From assembly GCF_001949145.1 (NCBI RefSeq), contig NW_019091457.1, positions 458,986 through 522,985 of the forward strand: 64,000 nucleotides of DNA, written 5' to 3'. This DNA comes from Acanthaster planci. Its lineage: Eukaryota > Echinodermata > Asteroidea > Valvatida > Acanthasteridae. The stretch's first letter is position 1; the number at the start of each line of letters is the position of its first letter. A model generated the notes under the pieces. That model had not been told where the DNA came from, did no database searches, and saw only the letters and a list, made by a program, of their open reading frames with translations. Positions 38,801-50,800 of this stretch are shown here, in pieces. The translations under genes and the position numbers were made by a program.

Positions 38801-41800
38801 CTGGTCCAATGAAAATTTGTCGCAGATGGGGCGAAAATTGAAGTCAGATGGAACAGTGAGCGAAAGGAAGAACTCGCTAAAATGTTTTCTAGTTGAGCGA
38901 GGCTTGTTGGAATGTTGCCGGGGATTGTGATGTCATTTCAGTGTGTGCACAGATGAGAGTCTTTCGTATCAGTGCAGCTGGGAGATTGGGCTATTGGAAA
39001 GAGAAACAATTTGTTCACAGCTCATAAATAGCATGCAGACTCTAGGTACATGGCAAGCGGATTCTGTTTCGTGTGTGAGAACTGTACATATAACTCTGGT
39101 ATTAATTTCAAGTAGAAAATCGACTATGCGTCTGAACGATTTTATATATTAGCATTTCCCTTCTGCATTTTCGGTGACACTTTTAATCAGGGATGTGAGA
39201 ATTTAGCTTCGTAGCTGATTTCAGCTTTTTTTGTTTAGATGTTGATCTTGAATTTCAGCTTTTTTGCACACTTGGCCTATACAAAAGTACATGTATGGGA
39301 ACTTTTTACATTTCAGCTGTTTGCTAGCTGTTTTCAGCTTTAATTTCAAGTGGCCACTCACACCCCCATTTAATGAAAGGTTTTCCCTTTCTTTAATCAT
39401 TGAAAATTTGTGCGGTGAATCAAAGGCAGAATTTTGACTCGCAGTTGGAATCGGAATTCATTTCTAACAATTCGAACAAGTCGCCATCGTCGAATACCGG
39501 GCTTGTGAGTTGTATTTCATTGCATTCATTGCATTGTTGCTTTAATAGCCAATGGCCTGCCACACGTCCACCTTTATGTATGTCTGCCCGCCCAACATAT
39601 CCACCGACAGCTTATAGTTCAGAGGTCTGAAGCATATGTGCAGAATGTGTAATGCATACATGTACCTGCCTGGCGAAAGCATCAGCTTCTCTTGAATTAG
39701 AACATCGAACATTAGTTTCGATCTCCTCACAATCCAAGCTAATGGGCCCCATGGGATCGGCAGGAGGACATGAAGCCCATGGAAAGAAAGAAAACTAGAA
39801 CCATGATCAATTATGTTCAAGTTCGGGGGTTACTTTATTGAGCATGCTAGGTGTAAGGCTCCAGGGTGGCTCCAGGGTAGCTCCAGGGTAGCTCTAGAAT
39901 TCTTAAAGAGCTTTGGAAAAATGGTCTGTGCGTAATGAGGGTTTCTGTTTCGGGCTCAGATATGTACATGTGCTTCAGAAGATATTTATGAAAGCTTTGA
40001 GTTAAAAAAAGCTTACCCTGCCATTTGATATTTTTTCCCTGAATAGCATGATCAGCCAACTCCGAAATGGAAAGGGACAATGCTACTTAGTTGGGAGAAA
40101 AAACGGATTGATTGTGAGAAGCCACTTCAAGTTTGTCCAACTTGAAAAAAGGCTAGGAAAGTGTCCCTAGGTTTGGGCAGTGCTGCTTGACAATTGGAAC
40201 CAAAGTGATCCTGAACTCAGGTGCAGCCGAGAGAAGTTGTATCTTCAGCCACTGCCTCGTCTGTCACCCGCTGCCTCGTCTGTCACCCTCTGCACTGATT
40301 ATGACATTCATAATGACAGCAAATGTATCCTTGGCCATGACATAAACTTACTCTGTAGCAGGCATAAACTTTCATTCACGGTATAACATTTATTCATGGT
40401 AAATCAAAGAGGTCGCCGTGAGAAAACATTGCTGCTCTGCCGGTATTTTTCACAGTCTGGCAATCCTATTCTGTGCCCAAGTAGGAAAATAACAAGCTGT
40501 AAATCATTTATACCCCTTCTGACAGTGGTCTCAGAGTTGTAATAATGATGTCAAAAATGGTCTCTGCAGTCTCTGCAAACTCATTTCCCGGAACTGAAGC
40601 CTTCCGAAATGTGTGCTGGGATTTAGGCCTATGTGTACTGGTACTTGTCAGGACAGCTTACAGTCAGAAAAGTGTTGATCCAGGGATGTATGTCCACGAT
40701 TCTCCTTATCTCCCCTCATCAAAAACTGGGCCCCAAAACACAACAGTTTTGGAATGAGCAAACACAGGCTACAACCTTTGCAACATAATCCAGGTGACTA
40801 GAGTTTTTCATCACCTTGGCAATGATGATGTAGAGGCGATGGTTTGGTACGGGATGCTCTTTTCAGGTACCTGAAGGTAATCTGGGATGTTAGTGTTGTG
40901 CCTGCAGACTTGTGCAAACCGGGCCACTTCAAGACGGAGCAGACTCCTGTATAACCTCTACTTCGGTGTTTTATGCCGAGTTGCAAATCTTCACACCGAC
41001 ACGCGTCTTGCTGGCATGATTGAAGCAGTGGTGTGAATTTGCAGGCACGTGAAGGCTTAACACCTTGATTTATGTGTTGGATATATTCCCAACAAATCCG
41101 TAGGTGATATGCCCCAGCACCAGCACTGGTCGAGAAGAGCTACCGCATATCACCTTGCTCATTTTGTGGAGAAGGAGATATTTCTGCAATCGTTCGAGCA
41201 AGCACCTGAAGACATTTGACACTTAAAGGTCCACAGTGAAGAGAAAAATCTTAAATAGACTTTCGAAAAGGAAGAACAGAGGTGAAATCCCTGTGTAGTC
41301 TTAAAATGTCCCCCCTAAAAAAAACAGGACAAAACTAGACAATTGGTTCTCAATTCAAACATTTATTTCAACCAAGAGCAATAAAATACATGTACAAGGC
41401 CATGTGGCAAAGTGAAAAGGTTCAAATTGCCCCATCTGGAGCTAAGGGAGGGAATAAAGGCGCCTGTTGTGACTGCAGATCTGTCTAGCGCAAGAAATAC
41501 TGCATGCCAATGTATGTCCACAGGGGCAGGACTAAGGCTGAAAACGACGCTTCCATCTATGGTAGCCACTTGCTGGCAGCTGTCAGTCACTTCTCATAGA
41601 CACTTGTGTTGCCCCCCAGCCACATCCAAATGATTCAGACACAGCCCCAGTTTTGCCCAGCAAGAGGTGGTTTAACCAGCCCAAATTCAGTGTAATTTAG
41701 ACAGCCTTTGATATGTCTCAACTTACTACTTTTATTATTTGCCAGGCAATACGTTCTCCTTACCAGCTTTGTGAAGTAGGGATTTGAATTGGACCCTCTG

Positions 41801-44800
41801 TCAGTGCTTCCAGCCTTCTTCCCCGGCTTCTGAGACCTTTTTTATTGAGGGTTTGCTCAATGAGCAGATATTGCTTAGGCTGGGGATTCCACCGTTCTTG
41901 GTAGTTTCCTACTCTTCCCAAAATTCCTTCCAACTTGAGGCGTTATCCAGCTCCCGTCAGCTCTCTGACAGAGAATGTTTGCCCTCACTCCAGCCCTGTC
42001 ATGTGGTACAACCAGGCAATCCAATAATGACATAATGTGGTAATGACACATGAAAACAACAGGCCATTGCACTGCCATTGGCCGTCGGCATTCGGAGAAA
42101 TTCCTCAGGGATTCCTGGCTGTCGCTTCAATTTATGGCTGCCACGCTCGACTTGGACAAGTGAAAATAACCCTTGAACGCTGTTCTGTCGTCGGTGTTTA
42201 CGCCGTACGTCAGCCATGAGGAGAGGCAAGCCTTCCAACGATGAAATCAGCTGGCATGACCAACCCCCCGTTGTCATGGCATGCGTGCATTTGGTCAAGA
42301 TGATCGCGTTAATTCTCATGTTCTGTCAACCTGCCTGTCTTTAAGCATTACGATAACTGACGCAATTCCCTTCTCCCCATAGAAGTTGCACCTTTGCAGG
42401 TTTCGCTTGAAGCAGCTCACAGTTGTTCTATGTAGTCAATGCAGTACAAACAAACGAGGCCAGCCCGAAACAGGAAGGCAGATCACAGGTCAAATAGTCT
42501 AGAAATATTAAATACCTCAGAATTACAAGGTATCAGCCTCATGGTTTCAATTTATTCTTGGAAGTGTAAATCGATTGTATCAATTCTTGATTTACAAAGG
42601 GTGCTTTGATATGAAGAATTAGGTCCTATTGATAACTGTTTCCTGGAATGGTTACCCCCTGAGTAAATGTGACTTTTAGTGGATCAACACAGTGATAGCA
42701 ATCTCTTGACAAAGTGTTTCCCATTTTTTTTCACCTGTTCATTCCCGAAAGTTCTTTATGTTCTTGAATCAGAAAATGAGCAGAAAAATTAACGAAAATC
42801 AAGAAAAATATTGAATCCCTGAAATTCTTTGTTACACATCAGTGGAGTATCCCTTAGGGGTAGGGATAGGCTGTCAGTTTTGGTTCGGGTTTTGAAAGTA
42901 CCAGTGTATGTCAGAAACCATACTGCCCAGTGGCATAGCTGGGGGGGACACGTGCCCCCCCACAAATTACCAGTGTCCCCCCCAAGTGCCCCCCTCTAAA
43001 AAAAAGGGATAAATGGATATTGAACTAGGCTAACAATAGCTTGCCCCCCAAAAACACCATGAAAGCTGGTGTCCCCCCCCATAAGATGCTGGTGCCCCCT
43101 TGTGCCCCCCACCAGTAAAATCCTAGCTACACCACTGATACCTCCCCCCCAATCCAGAAGCATACATACTGGTAGGCATAGAAACCTGGAAACGTCTGAC
43201 CAGTTTCATAGCCATGGAGCCCTTGTTGTGGTTTTAAAGGATAGGCCATATTTTTTTAACATTGGCTCCATTTATATCTTCAACTCTAACCCCCTCCCAA
43301 ACTTCCTAGGTCAGCTCTTTCACCACAGGAATGCCAAAAGGATGTGATACTGTAAAGCCAAAAGATCGGTCTTCCATTTGGTCAAACAGTGAAAAAAAAA
43401 GGTGTTTGGGCCCAAGATTACGGAAGCGTATATAGGACATGACTGAAAAAAAATGGGCCTGCTATTTTGCCCGGGCGGATTAGTATTTCGCCCAAGCAGA
43501 TTAGAATTTTGCCTGGGCGGATTACTATTTCGCCCAAGCAGATTCGAATTTTGCCTGGGCGGATTACTAATTACTGATTACTAATCCGCCCTGGCGAAAT
43601 AGTAGGCACAGATCTTTTTTTCAGTCATGTCCTATATACGCTTTCGTACAAGATGAAGCTAAACCTGAAGACAAACTTGAGTTTTGGGAAACGTCCAGAA
43701 GCAGAGCCAGATACAAAGGCTTAGGGTAGCAGTCATGAGCACGATGCAGTTGCCATGGGTGACGCTTGAGCAACCACCGAGGACTTGACTCTCATCCTAA
43801 TGAACTGGAGGATTTAGACCAGCTGATCCTGATATAGGCTTGTGCTGACAGATAGAATGCTTGGGGAAAGACTGTTTTAATGACGCTTTCTTAACTTTGC
43901 TTTCAACATGGCAGTGAATTGTCTCCCTCTCTCAATAACCGACTGTAGCACAGAGAGACATAATGCCTCCCCCCAAAAAAGGACAAGGGTAGAGAAGAGA
44001 AAAAGAAACTTAGCTGTAAAAATGTCAATGCGCAATGTTCACAGACCAATCTAAGCATGGGATAGTGTACTGTGCTCTCATACAACTCTGCACTAATTGC
44101 AGAAGCAGTGTGTCGGCCGTTGTAAATTATCGGCAACTGCCCTACCTGTGAAGCATTAAATGTTCCAGGCTGGTTGTCATTGGTTATTTGGAAGGGGAAA
44201 TCTGTCTGTTTTAAAAAAATGTGCTGTTTTCTGCTTTGTTTCATACCTCTTTTTCTCTTTGGTCTGAAAGGGCCTTTCCTGTGTCTTTTTGTGACCTTTT
44301 CACTAGAATGATCTGGTTTTCTAGCTTATTAAGCTTCTGGTACTTTTATCTCTTTCCCATCAAAAATGGATGAATAAGTAATGTAACCCTCATCAAACAC
44401 CATATGGAAAATGCATTTAATGGAAGTCAGGGCTGGATATTGGAAAACAAAAATTCGGCAAACTCCATCTGTTGGTAAATTGCCAGTTACAGTCAACAGA
44501 CAACCACCATATCTGCCAGATGTACATGTACAACAGTTCTCATTCAAGTGTATTTGCTCTGCTCAAACAGCATCTGTATACACATGGCAAACTGTACATT
44601 GCCTCTTTTTTACTGTTTGAAAGAAGCAGGCCCTTTTTTTTTTGGATGATGGCTGTACGGACAAATATTCTATGCAATTTTAATTTCGTCAGTTGATATG
44701 TCCATATGTTATTCCTATTTGTAATGTGATGCCGTCGGTTGATATTACTCGTGTATTTTTTTAACCTGCAGTGCACTTTTGCCAAAAGCACTTCCACGGG

Positions 44801-47800
44801 AAGGGCGAAAGGGCTGAATATTTATTGGGTTCTTCTGTCTTTCTGGTGAACAAAAATCCTGGAATTGTCCACTGAAATACCTCTTTGATTCACATGCACA
44901 AAGTCTAAGTGAAGTTTTGCTCTATGAATTTTTTTATCACTATTCACTCATGTTGTGTAGGAGATTTGCTACAAACAAGCTTCAAGCAAGTAGGATAAAA
45001 GATCAAACGATCTCGCAAAACTCAAAAACATTCCTTCCTTTTTCAACCTAAAATCCACCCAAATGTGACACCTACAAATGTAGTTTGTGCAGAATTTTGA
45101 TGAAGTCTGCGCTGTTCTGCTCAGCCTCCATCAGCGTACACTGTCCCTGATGTCCAATCTTTTTTGACGAGTGCACAGAATGTTTATTGGATCACTGCGA
45201 CTCCTGTCTGTTTATATTTTCAGCTCACAGCCTCCAAATCTCATTCACTTTTTCTCCTTTCTCGGCAGGAGCAATTGCTGAAGGCCGTCTACCGACCGTA
45301 CTTTTTCTACGTCATCCACGTAGACCAGAGGGCAGACGAAGTCAGACAGGTAAATCTGGATAAGTGCCACTCTGAATATTCAGTGGCAAATCAGCGCCAC
45401 CTGCACTTCAAGAAGTTTCCAGTTTCTTGTCTGATACAAACATTGTGGCATATTCGTTCATTCTTGTGATATTTTACATTTTTGGTTTTGTTCTGGCATT
45501 CGATATCCTGAAGGTGATAGATTCTTGTTAGTATACAATCTCTACAGATGCTGACATCAGCTAATGAAATGATAATGGTATTTCAATAGAAGGCCAGAAA
45601 GTTTGTCCACCTTTGTGGAGTGCTCTATTTTTAAAGCGTTAAAACTTTCCTCTTATCATTTACTCCCGGTAACTTTATGCTCACATTTCAGGCGCTCAGG
45701 GAGAAAGCAGAGCAAATTGGGTTTTCCCATCAGAACATCCGAGTTCTTCCAAAGGAGCGCTCGTTTGTGGCCTCCTGGGGCTCCTACGAAATCGTCCGAG
45801 CTGAATTGGAAGTAAGTGTGGCGGCAATTTTCACCTTCACTGCCCCGAAACCTTCTGCTTACAGTTATCCTGCCTCACAGGAAATTTTTGGGAGATATCC
45901 CCCGGGGTATGATTACTGTAAGTCTCTTCAACAGTACGTTTTATCTGCTGCTTCTGTTGCAAGTGCTTAGAGGCTGGTTCATAGTTCCAGGGGATAAGAA
46001 GTGAATTGGATATCACAAAGTGTTGATAGCGTAATTTGCCCACGCGGCTTGCCATAACACAAGTGAGTTCCCGTTCATGTTCACATTAGCCTGAAGTGTG
46101 AACTCATTGTTGCCTGCCACATCTGAACCATATCTATTCCATGAAGATCTGTAGACTTTCCAAAGTAATGATCTCTGTTGGCTGTCCATTGTACTCCTGT
46201 CCAAGTCTAAATTTTATTTTATTGACGGGAGTCACATTTTTGTGTCAGTCAGGCAGACAAATGCCGCTGAGAAATACACCATACCAGGGTAATATCAGAT
46301 ATTAGGGGTCCATTTTTTCGTGTCCCTTTCACATCCAACATATGATTTTGTTAGTTCTGAACACATTTTCTAATTTCAAAGAGTGATGAATTAATGCAAA
46401 TTACCTGCAAAACAACCAGTAATAGTTTGAAATCAATTCTGGTGATACATGCATTGCCATGTCAAATGACAAAGGTCCGATGCAAAAGGGACACAAAAAT
46501 GTCACAGTTTTGGGTCCCAAATTTCTGGAATTACCCACCACTCACGTTTGCCCCTTGGACTCATAAGTGAACTTCATGTATGGTACCGGTAGCCTTGTGC
46601 AGAATCGGTGGCTGCTCGTGACTCTGGAGTCTTGTGGGTGGAGAGGCGGCACTTTTTTGTACAGTGACTTGTTTGGGCAATACATTGCGTACATTCGCCA
46701 GTTTGTGCGGTTGTGTTGCAGGGCATGTGCCACCGAAATCTGTAGGAATGTACGGCCTTTGTGTGTATGCGCGCACCTGGCCAATATTGGCTCTCTTTCC
46801 TGCCTTGGAGGGGTTGCTTGAGCAGAGTTTATGAAGACAAGCAGTAACAAGCAGAGGAAGTTTCTGAGCAAGCGCCATGCTTGCGCTCAGGTCACTTGCA
46901 ACCCACTCCAGGCTTCTCTTGACCATTTATCGTTCAACTGGTCGGTAGGTGACCACGAATTTCTGCCGACTGCAATCTCCAGAAAGCTGGATGAGTGTTC
47001 TTGGTTGGCCCACATGTTCCTTGCCCCGGTGACCAATAGCGAGTTGAAAAACTTGCCAAAATGTATAAACTGCAGCGCAGGAACTTTGTTCTTGAAAGGG
47101 CAAGGCAATGTCTCATTTGCAAAGGGCACTTGTATTAGAAACTCAACTTGTGTATGGGGACATTTGGTGGACGTTGAGGCAAAGACCAGCGGCATCAAGG
47201 CAATTGCCTCCGATGCCTCCAATGAAGTTCTGTTCCGAAATGTCAAGAAGAGGCACGTGCGTGACCTGCCCGGGAGTGCGCTAAGAAGTTCTTATTGCAC
47301 ATGTAAATGAGGAACAAATCTACGATGAACTTGTTGAGTTTCATCCTTCAGATCTTCCCGTGGGCTGCTTAAATGTAGCATAACATGTAATCTGCCCTGG
47401 GAATGTGTAAGGACAAAATTGCAATCTGAAGCCCCGGGCCTGAGGTTGTCGTGAATTTTCAAAAAGACAGTTTCATTGGCCTTTTCCATGTAAAGTATTA
47501 AGTTCATAAAACTCGAAGTCAACAGCCTCCATGATAGCTTCCCGAGAATCTCCATTTTAATTCTTCTGTCATTGTCGTCACAAATTAACTCTGCTTAGTC
47601 GAGCGTCCGGTACTGCGAGGGGCCAAACCATTTTTATCTCGTTTCATTTTCCTGTCCATTTTTCTACCTCTCCAAATTGATCCATCATTCCAAATGACTC
47701 CCCCAATCTGACATGATTTCCCTGCAGTGTGTGCATGCCCGGGGCTATTCACCCATCAGGGTGCCCATGAATTTACTCTCGTATAATTCAATTGACTGTT

Positions 47801-50800
47801 TTCTCCTGATCAGTTAGTTGAAAGGAGCAAGGAGAAGAGAATCTGTGAGGAGATTCTAAATTGCACGAAGTTCTTCCTTTAAATTAAACTGTTCCCTCGC
47901 AGCGGCACGGCACATAATATAAAGGTTCCCCTCCGGCAGAATGCAATTGCACAGCTTCATGCGCTAGTGCAGAACTGCTTTTGAAGTTAGTCTTCAGTGA
48001 CATTTGATGGACCCTGAGGAATTCTTATCCTGTATGCACAAGACCATTTTGTATACACTCCCTGGTAAACATGTGATAGGACATTTTTATTTTATCGGCA
48101 GACGACACCCAATACGTACAAGTTTCATGGAAGAGATGGTGTAAGGGCGTCCATTGTTAATTCTGTGGTTTTCATATTGTTTTGACCTTTAAGGAGGGTC
48201 GGTCTAAGGGAATAAGGAGGTTAAAGAGTTACTTCTTTGTTCCCAGATATTCTCATAATTATTTCATTTTTTTTTTTTAGTAGGAAATTCCAGACGGGGT
48301 TGGCGATATTAAAACAATTTTTTTTTTTCGTGGTCAATATCGGTCAGTCTAACATGAGAACCATGGAATTCCTCGGCCTCTAAAGCGATGTTGGTATCAG
48401 AAGTTGGTTCTGGATGTTTCCCATCGTAGTCTTCGACAGGACTTACCTAGGGTTGGTGGCATGGTTAGAGGAACTGCTTGATGTAAGGTAGTCAATCGTT
48501 CCTTTAAATCACATTCTCCAACATTTGCCTTTGGCTAAACTGTAGAGTTCTTTCTCGTCCAGAATGAGGGGTGCAATAGACCTTTCCCATGAAATATGCA
48601 AATTAGACAGGCACATGTGCGCCACCACCACTGGTTGGCAAGCGTGTCCGTCAACATTGTTGGCAGTGCATATTCGTAGGAGAGCTGTTGTAACTGTAAC
48701 CTGGCGTGTTGAAGGTCAATCAAAACTTTATTATGGCCTTTGTCCAATACCGCTGCATGCTTTTTTCAAAACTAAGTGAAGTTTTCAGTGTCCTGAGGTT
48801 GGAAAGTAACAATTCCTTGTCTTTAAGTTTGGCATTTATGTCAAACTAGTACGGAAACAGCATGCACATGTATGTGCTCATAGTTGTGCGCGAATGGAGG
48901 TTTGTATTGTTCTGTCATCAAAGCAAAGCAACTTTGCCAACCAGTGGTATATGCGCATGCACCTTTCTATTTGCATATTTCATGGGAAAGGTCCATTGTA
49001 AATGTAGCTGGGAATGGATGGCATTTACCGTTTATTTAAGAAGCTGTTTCTTTAGGTATTACAGAAGTCTGCAACGGAACTTTGCCATGCTCAGTCCAAC
49101 TTGTTTAGTTTCAAGAACAAGAGAAAAGTTTGGACACCACCATGTAATCAGTTCTTCTTTTCTGTAAAAAAAAAAGCTTGGTTTGTAAAAAAAAAATTGT
49201 GTGAAACAACAGTGCAGAGAATTAATTGGAAAAAGTCATCTTGGTATAGCATGGCCACGCTGCGTCGTCAAAGATGAACCTGCAGGACCCGATACTCAGG
49301 CGTGGCTGTGAAAAAAGTAGGATTGCTTATCAAGAGGAAAGGGTCAAGTGTTTACGTCAGTGACTAGTTAGTACCATCCTTCCTGTTCAATCCGCATCCG
49401 CCATTGAATGGAATAAATATTCTAATTTAGGCCTCTGCAAGCCACGGTGACTGTTTTAAAATCTGGGACACATGCACAACTTTACCGAACAAGCACCCCC
49501 CCCAGAAAAAAGGGAAGGGGGGATGAATTGCCACTTGGGAAGCACCTGATTACCCCCCCCCCCTTCCCCACTGCCCCTTGGGTAGTGGCGGAGTTGCAAT
49601 ATTCCAATTTAGGAAGCACCTGCTCTACCTCCCTTCCCCACTCCCCCCTAGGGCAGTGGTGGACCTGCAAAGGGTGCCAGAGAGCTTGGGGAGACTTGGC
49701 CAGATGTGGCTATTAGGCAAAGAGCTGGTGCAATAGATCATGCCGGAAAGTCTCAGTCATTTCCCGGGAGAAGAAATACAACACGGACCTTCCTTGTTTG
49801 GAAAAAAAAAAAGTTGATACCATTTGTAGACAAGTATATCATGTGACCCCGGTGTTTGGTGGAGCCTTCTCAGCGGGGTGTATGTGCCTTGTGGCAGACA
49901 ACGAGGCCAACACTTGGAGAAGACAAATTGTGGAATTTTTTCCCTGGCTAATTTCCAATTTTTTTTCCCTTCGTGAGATGAAAAATAGGCCAGCTTGTTC
50001 TGACGACACATCAATAATAATGCCAAAAAAGGGGAAAAAATGAATGCCCGAAAACGCACCAGCCTTAGTCCCATTGTGGATTATTGGGCTGCAGGGAATA
50101 TTGAACCAGTTTCCGAAACTTTGAAATTGGGCTGCCGAAAAACAGGAGCAATTCTTAAATATTCATTGGAAGAAAGCTTTCACCGGTATCGAGTCCGGCT
50201 CCGAACTTGATACCAAGAGTAAAATTGTGTTCCCATCTGCCCCCAAGACACTGCTTTGAAAATACCTCGTCACTCTTGTTTGGGGGGGAAGGGGCGTGGA
50301 TCCTGCACTGTCTGCACGCAACCAAAGGCCAAAGGCAAACGCACTGAGATACATAGCCGGAGAATTTCCATTAGGCATTAAAGCCCGGGTAAGTTTGTTC
50401 AGGTTTCTCAGGGAAAGGCTGATGAATATGCATGGGGATCAGACAGAGTACCCGCAGCACTCAGTGGTCAAGTGCCGGTGAGCGGTTGTGTTTTTTTCCC
50501 CCCAATCCCCAGGGTAGGTGGAACGTTGAAACTTTGACACGGATGAGTGCATTCGTTAACTCGACATCATGAGGCACGTCTAGAAGAACAGACAGCTTCA
50601 GGAGTGCGAGGGGTTGTCCAAGAGCATGTGAGGTTTTCCAAATGTCTGAGACCATCACCTCTTGCATCAGTCTGAAAAGAACTCAATTATACCAGACAGT
50701 GTGCAGAGATTTGGAAGGGAGAGTTATTATATTTATTCTGCACCAGTCACTGTCTGTCAGTCAACTCCCTTTGTCTAATATTTCCTGCCATGTGAAGACG

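Larger units (their letters stand above)
36768..45268 (+). other. Intron between exons 4 and 5
   Basis: 8.5 kb. It carries the second CAGGGGTGTGAG element copy (39188-39368), short tandem repeats at 39857 and 40252, the poly-G/C hAT-like element (42928-43137) and the 21-bp-unit foldback (43419-43647). No extra exon was recognised. Confidence 0.7.
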
